The notes beneath the pieces are model-generated. The model was not told the DNA's origin and did no database searches. It saw nothing but the letters and a program-made list of their open reading frames with translations. Of a DNA stretch of 10,998 nt, positions 9,120-10,998 are shown piece after piece. Both the position numbers and the translations under genes were made by a program. Where the stretch lies: positions 1 through 10,998 of the forward strand of contig JALNQF010000921.1 of the NCBI GenBank assembly GCA_028456385.1, read 5' to 3'. The DNA comes from Ophiosphaerella korrae. Lineage: Eukaryota > Ascomycota > Dothideomycetes > Pleosporales > Phaeosphaeriaceae. The stretch's first letter is position 1. Each line of letters starts with the position of its first letter.

Positions 9120-10998
9120 ATGAACTCGCCATTGCGAACGACAGGCACGAATGGCGAAGACTGGCCATCTGGCACCACACACATCCAACAAGGGAACCTG
9201 CAGTTTGGATCTACTCAAGCAACAGGCGGCTCGGTCTTCCAAGGTAACTTTGTCGGTGGCATCATATTCAGTGGGTTCATGCCAACTACTATTGCAAGAT
9301 TCAAATGCTTACGACATCTAGACTCCACGACGGCGCGGCCCGACTATGCGGGCCGCTTCTCGCATTCCTCGCTCGAGCCCGTCAAGGCTTTTGTCCCGCG
9401 ACCTGCTCTTCGCGATGACATCAGGAGGCAACTTTGCGATGACGTTGCAAACGAGGGCGCCAAGGTGCTCGTCGTGTGGGGCCTCGGAGGCACGGGAAAG
9501 TCGCAGCTGGTCCTCGACTACGCGCAACGGTATCGCACCAGCTACAGGGCAACATTCTGGATTGAGGCCGGACGGAAGGAGTCGCTCGAGCGCGACTATG
9601 TCAACCTGTATCAGGCGTTGTATGGCGTGACAGCAGGCGACAGAATCGTCAGGGTTGAGGATGCCGTGGTCGGGGTGAAGAGCTGGTTCTCAGGCCGCCA
9701 AGGCCCGTGGCTGATGGTGTTGGACGGTGCCGACACCATTGAAAACGAGCAGTCCAGCGAATATATCGACATCAAGCACTATATCCCAGACGTGGCGTCT
9801 CTCCATGCCATCATAACAAGTCGAAGCAGCACCGCGAAGGACATGGCGCGGCTAGACGGGGTGCAAGTTGACGAGATGGACGAGGGTCAAGCCGTAGAGC
9901 TGTTCCGCCGATACTCTGAGCTACCACGAAGCGACGCCGACACCGAAGACGAGATCAAAGCTATTGTCAAGGAGCTTGGATATCTGGCATTAGCTATAAC
10001 GCTTGCTGCAACCTATGTGGGACGATCGCGGCGGCTACAGTCGGACATCAAGGCATACCTCCCTGAGTACAAGGAGCGGCGGCGCGAACTTCTCAGTCGT
10101 AAGCCTGAGAGTCTTATCCACCAGTATAGTGAGAGCGTGCTCACCACCTGGGAGACGTCATACAAAGCTATTACCGATCAGCTTCCGGAGGCGTCGGCGC
10201 TTATGACAATGCTATCATTCCTTAGCTTTGACGACATTTTTCTTCAGCTCTTCGGTATCGGCAACCAAGCGGGAAACACCGTGTCGATAGTCGGCATAGC
10301 CGTAGCTCCGTGGCCGACTGATATTTACAAGATGGAAGAATGCTTCGCGATGTTGGAGCGATATTCATTCGTGCAGTGGAAGAGAGATCAGCAGAGCTAT
10401 GCAATGCACAAGTTGGTGCATACATGGGGCCATGACAGGCTTTCCCAAAACGAGCAAGGCAGGGTTGGGGTCGCCGCATTTGAGCTTGTCGCGGCAGCAG
10501 TAGAAGGCTGCGGGATGGCGCCCAAAGACCGGCTCCGACTGGTGCCGCACGTGATGACTAGTTTCAACTTATTCGTAGGTACTAGCGGAGTATCACAGCG
10601 GCCGACAGACGGCATACTCGAGGAACTAGGAAGGGTGGGGATTTTCCTTACTGATATTGGCCGATATCCTGAAGGGCGTCTAATTGAGGAATTTGTTCTA
10701 GAGAAGAGGAGGCGTATCCTCGGCGACGAGCATCCAGACACGATCAGCGCCGTGAATAACCTCGCAAACACGCTCGGAGACCTTGGGCAGCATCGAGATG
10801 CAGTGGCGATGTTTAGGGAAGTGCTAGAGAAGAGAAGGCGTACCCTCGGCGACAAGCATCCAGACACGATCAGCGCCATGAATAACCTCGCAAGCACGCT
10901 CAGAGATCTTGGGCAGCACCAAGATGCAGTGGCGATGTTTAGGGAAGTGCTAGAGAAGAGAAGGCGTACCCTCGGCGACAAGCATCCAGACACGATCA
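9120..10998 (+). CDS. NLR: NB-ARC plus TPR repeats with N-terminal amyloid-like motif (partial, runs off right edge)
   Basis: A single open frame of 626 codons runs without a stop to the window end; the 3' end is missing. ATG 9120 has G at -3. Residues ~20-47 carry a Gly/Gln/Asn-rich motif matching the tail of the adjacent lipase. Then come a short linker and FVPRPALRDDIRRQL, the usual lead into fungal NB-ARC domains. NB-ARC motifs are the Walker A P-loop GLGGTGKS (121-128), Walker B WLMVLDGAD (197-205), IITSR (231-235), GYLALA in place of the usual GLPLA (287-292) and MHKLVH at the MHD position (429-434). From residue 527, 42-residue TPR units of the kinesin-light-chain type begin (LEKRRR-x-LGD-x-HPDTISA), two complete and a third cut by the window edge. 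There is no globular effector domain before the NB-ARC, only ~110 residues. By family analogy the TPRs sense a ligand, NB-ARC oligomerises, and the N-terminal motif signals to the divergent lipase; that last step is inference. Confidence 0.92.
   Translation, partial: MNSPLRTTGTNGEDWPSGTTHIQQGNLQFGSTQATGGSVFQGNFVGGIIFSGFMPTTIARFKCLRHLDSTTARPDYAGRFSHSSLEPVKAFVPRPALRDDIRRQLCDDVANEGAKVLVVWGLGGTGKSQLVLDYAQRYRTSYRATFWIEAGRKESLERDYVNLYQALYGVTAGDRIVRVEDAVVGVKSWFSGRQGPWLMVLDGADTIENEQSSEYIDIKHYIPDVASLHAIITSRSSTAKDMARLDGVQVDEMDEGQAVELFRRYSELPRSDADTEDEIKAIVKELGYLALAITLAATYVGRSRRLQSDIKAYLPEYKERRRELLSRKPESLIHQYSESVLTTWETSYKAITDQLPEASALMTMLSFLSFDDIFLQLFGIGNQAGNTVSIVGIAVAPWPTDIYKMEECFAMLERYSFVQWKRDQQSYAMHKLVHTWGHDRLSQNEQGRVGVAAFELVAAAVEGCGMAPKDRLRLVPHVMTSFNLFVGTSGVSQRPTDGILEELGRVGIFLTDIGRYPEGRLIEEFVLEKRRRILGDEHPDTISAVNNLANTLGDLGQHRDAVAMFREVLEKRRRTLGDKHPDTISAMNNLASTLRDLGQHQDAVAMFREVLEKRRRTLGDKHPDTI
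9177..9260 (+). other. N-terminal amyloid-signalling-like motif of the NLR
   Basis: Residues ~20-47 read THIQQGNLQFG, then STQATGGSV, then FQGNFVGG. The segment has no charged residues and is rich in Gly, Gln, Asn, Ser and Thr with spaced hydrophobics. It shares with the lipase tail a Q near the start, G-x(4)-G spacing, a GG-x-V step and the terminal QGNF-x-G. In known pairs such a segment templates the matching segment on the effector. Which named motif family it belongs to was not resolved. Confidence 0.7.
10698..10998 (+). repeat. 126-base tandem repeats encoding TPR units
   Basis: The units are 10698-10823, 10824-10949 and a partial 10950-10998; the array continues beyond the window. Units 1 and 2 differ at 9 of 126 bases. 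Unit 3 is identical to unit 2 over the 49 bases visible. Each unit encodes one 42-residue TPR. Such near-identity indicates recent duplication or gene conversion, typical of fungal NLR repeat arrays with high copy-number variation. Assembly from short reads may collapse or expand this array. Confidence 0.93.

Noticed and set aside
9201..9215. NLQFG in the NLR motif as a RHIM core (PP-type motif)
   Set aside because: The lipase counterpart reads SHFHG at the same place, so the RHIM-like core is not shared; assignment to the PP family is not supported.
10397..10993. 198-codon minus-strand frame with internal repeats
   Set aside because: Antisense shadow of the NLR; its repetition only mirrors the TPR repeats on the plus strand.

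Overview
The window looks like nuclear DNA of a filamentous ascomycete (Pezizomycotina). The evidence is short introns (46-95 bases) with GTAAGT/GTGAGT-type donors, CTAAC/CTAAT-like branch points and TAG/CAG acceptors; fungal NLR-type protein domains; and a Fot1/pogo DNA transposon broken by in-frame stops, as expected from repeat-induced point mutation (RIP).

Layout from left to right: 1-428 is non-coding and holds a GC-rich palindromic patch and a good hairpin. 429-5377 (+) is a four-exon gene for a protein of about 1586 residues. Its N-terminus resembles the helical domain that opens many fungal STAND/NLR proteins, and it continues into a long disordered linker and an unnamed conserved-looking C-terminal half, with no NTPase that I can see. 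5537-7238 is a 1.7 kb Fot1/pogo-like element with 27-base terminal inverted repeats and flanking TA; its DD35D transposase on the minus strand is dead. 7436-8753 (-) is a five-exon alpha/beta-hydrolase (SesB/SERAC1-like lipase) that looks broken until four short introns are removed, which gives an intact protein of 368 residues. 9120-10998 (+) is an uninterrupted NLR gene (NB-ARC plus near-identical TPR repeats) that runs off the right edge.

The central observation is that the lipase and the NLR are divergent neighbours sharing a 366-base promoter region. The last ~35 residues of the lipase and the first ~50 residues of the NLR carry the same short Gly/Asn/Gln-rich motif, both ending in V-x(0-1)-[LF]-QGNF-x-G. 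This is the arrangement known for fungal amyloid-signalling cell-death systems: an NLR carries a prion-like motif at its N-terminus, and an adjacent gene encodes an effector with a matching motif. By analogy, ligand binding by the TPR region would oligomerise the NLR, nucleate an amyloid fold and template the lipase, whose activity would kill the cell. The sequence supports the domains, motifs and gene order; the mechanism is inferred. I could not assign the motif to one of the named fungal amyloid families (HRAM, sigma, PP), so it may be a divergent member or a separate one.
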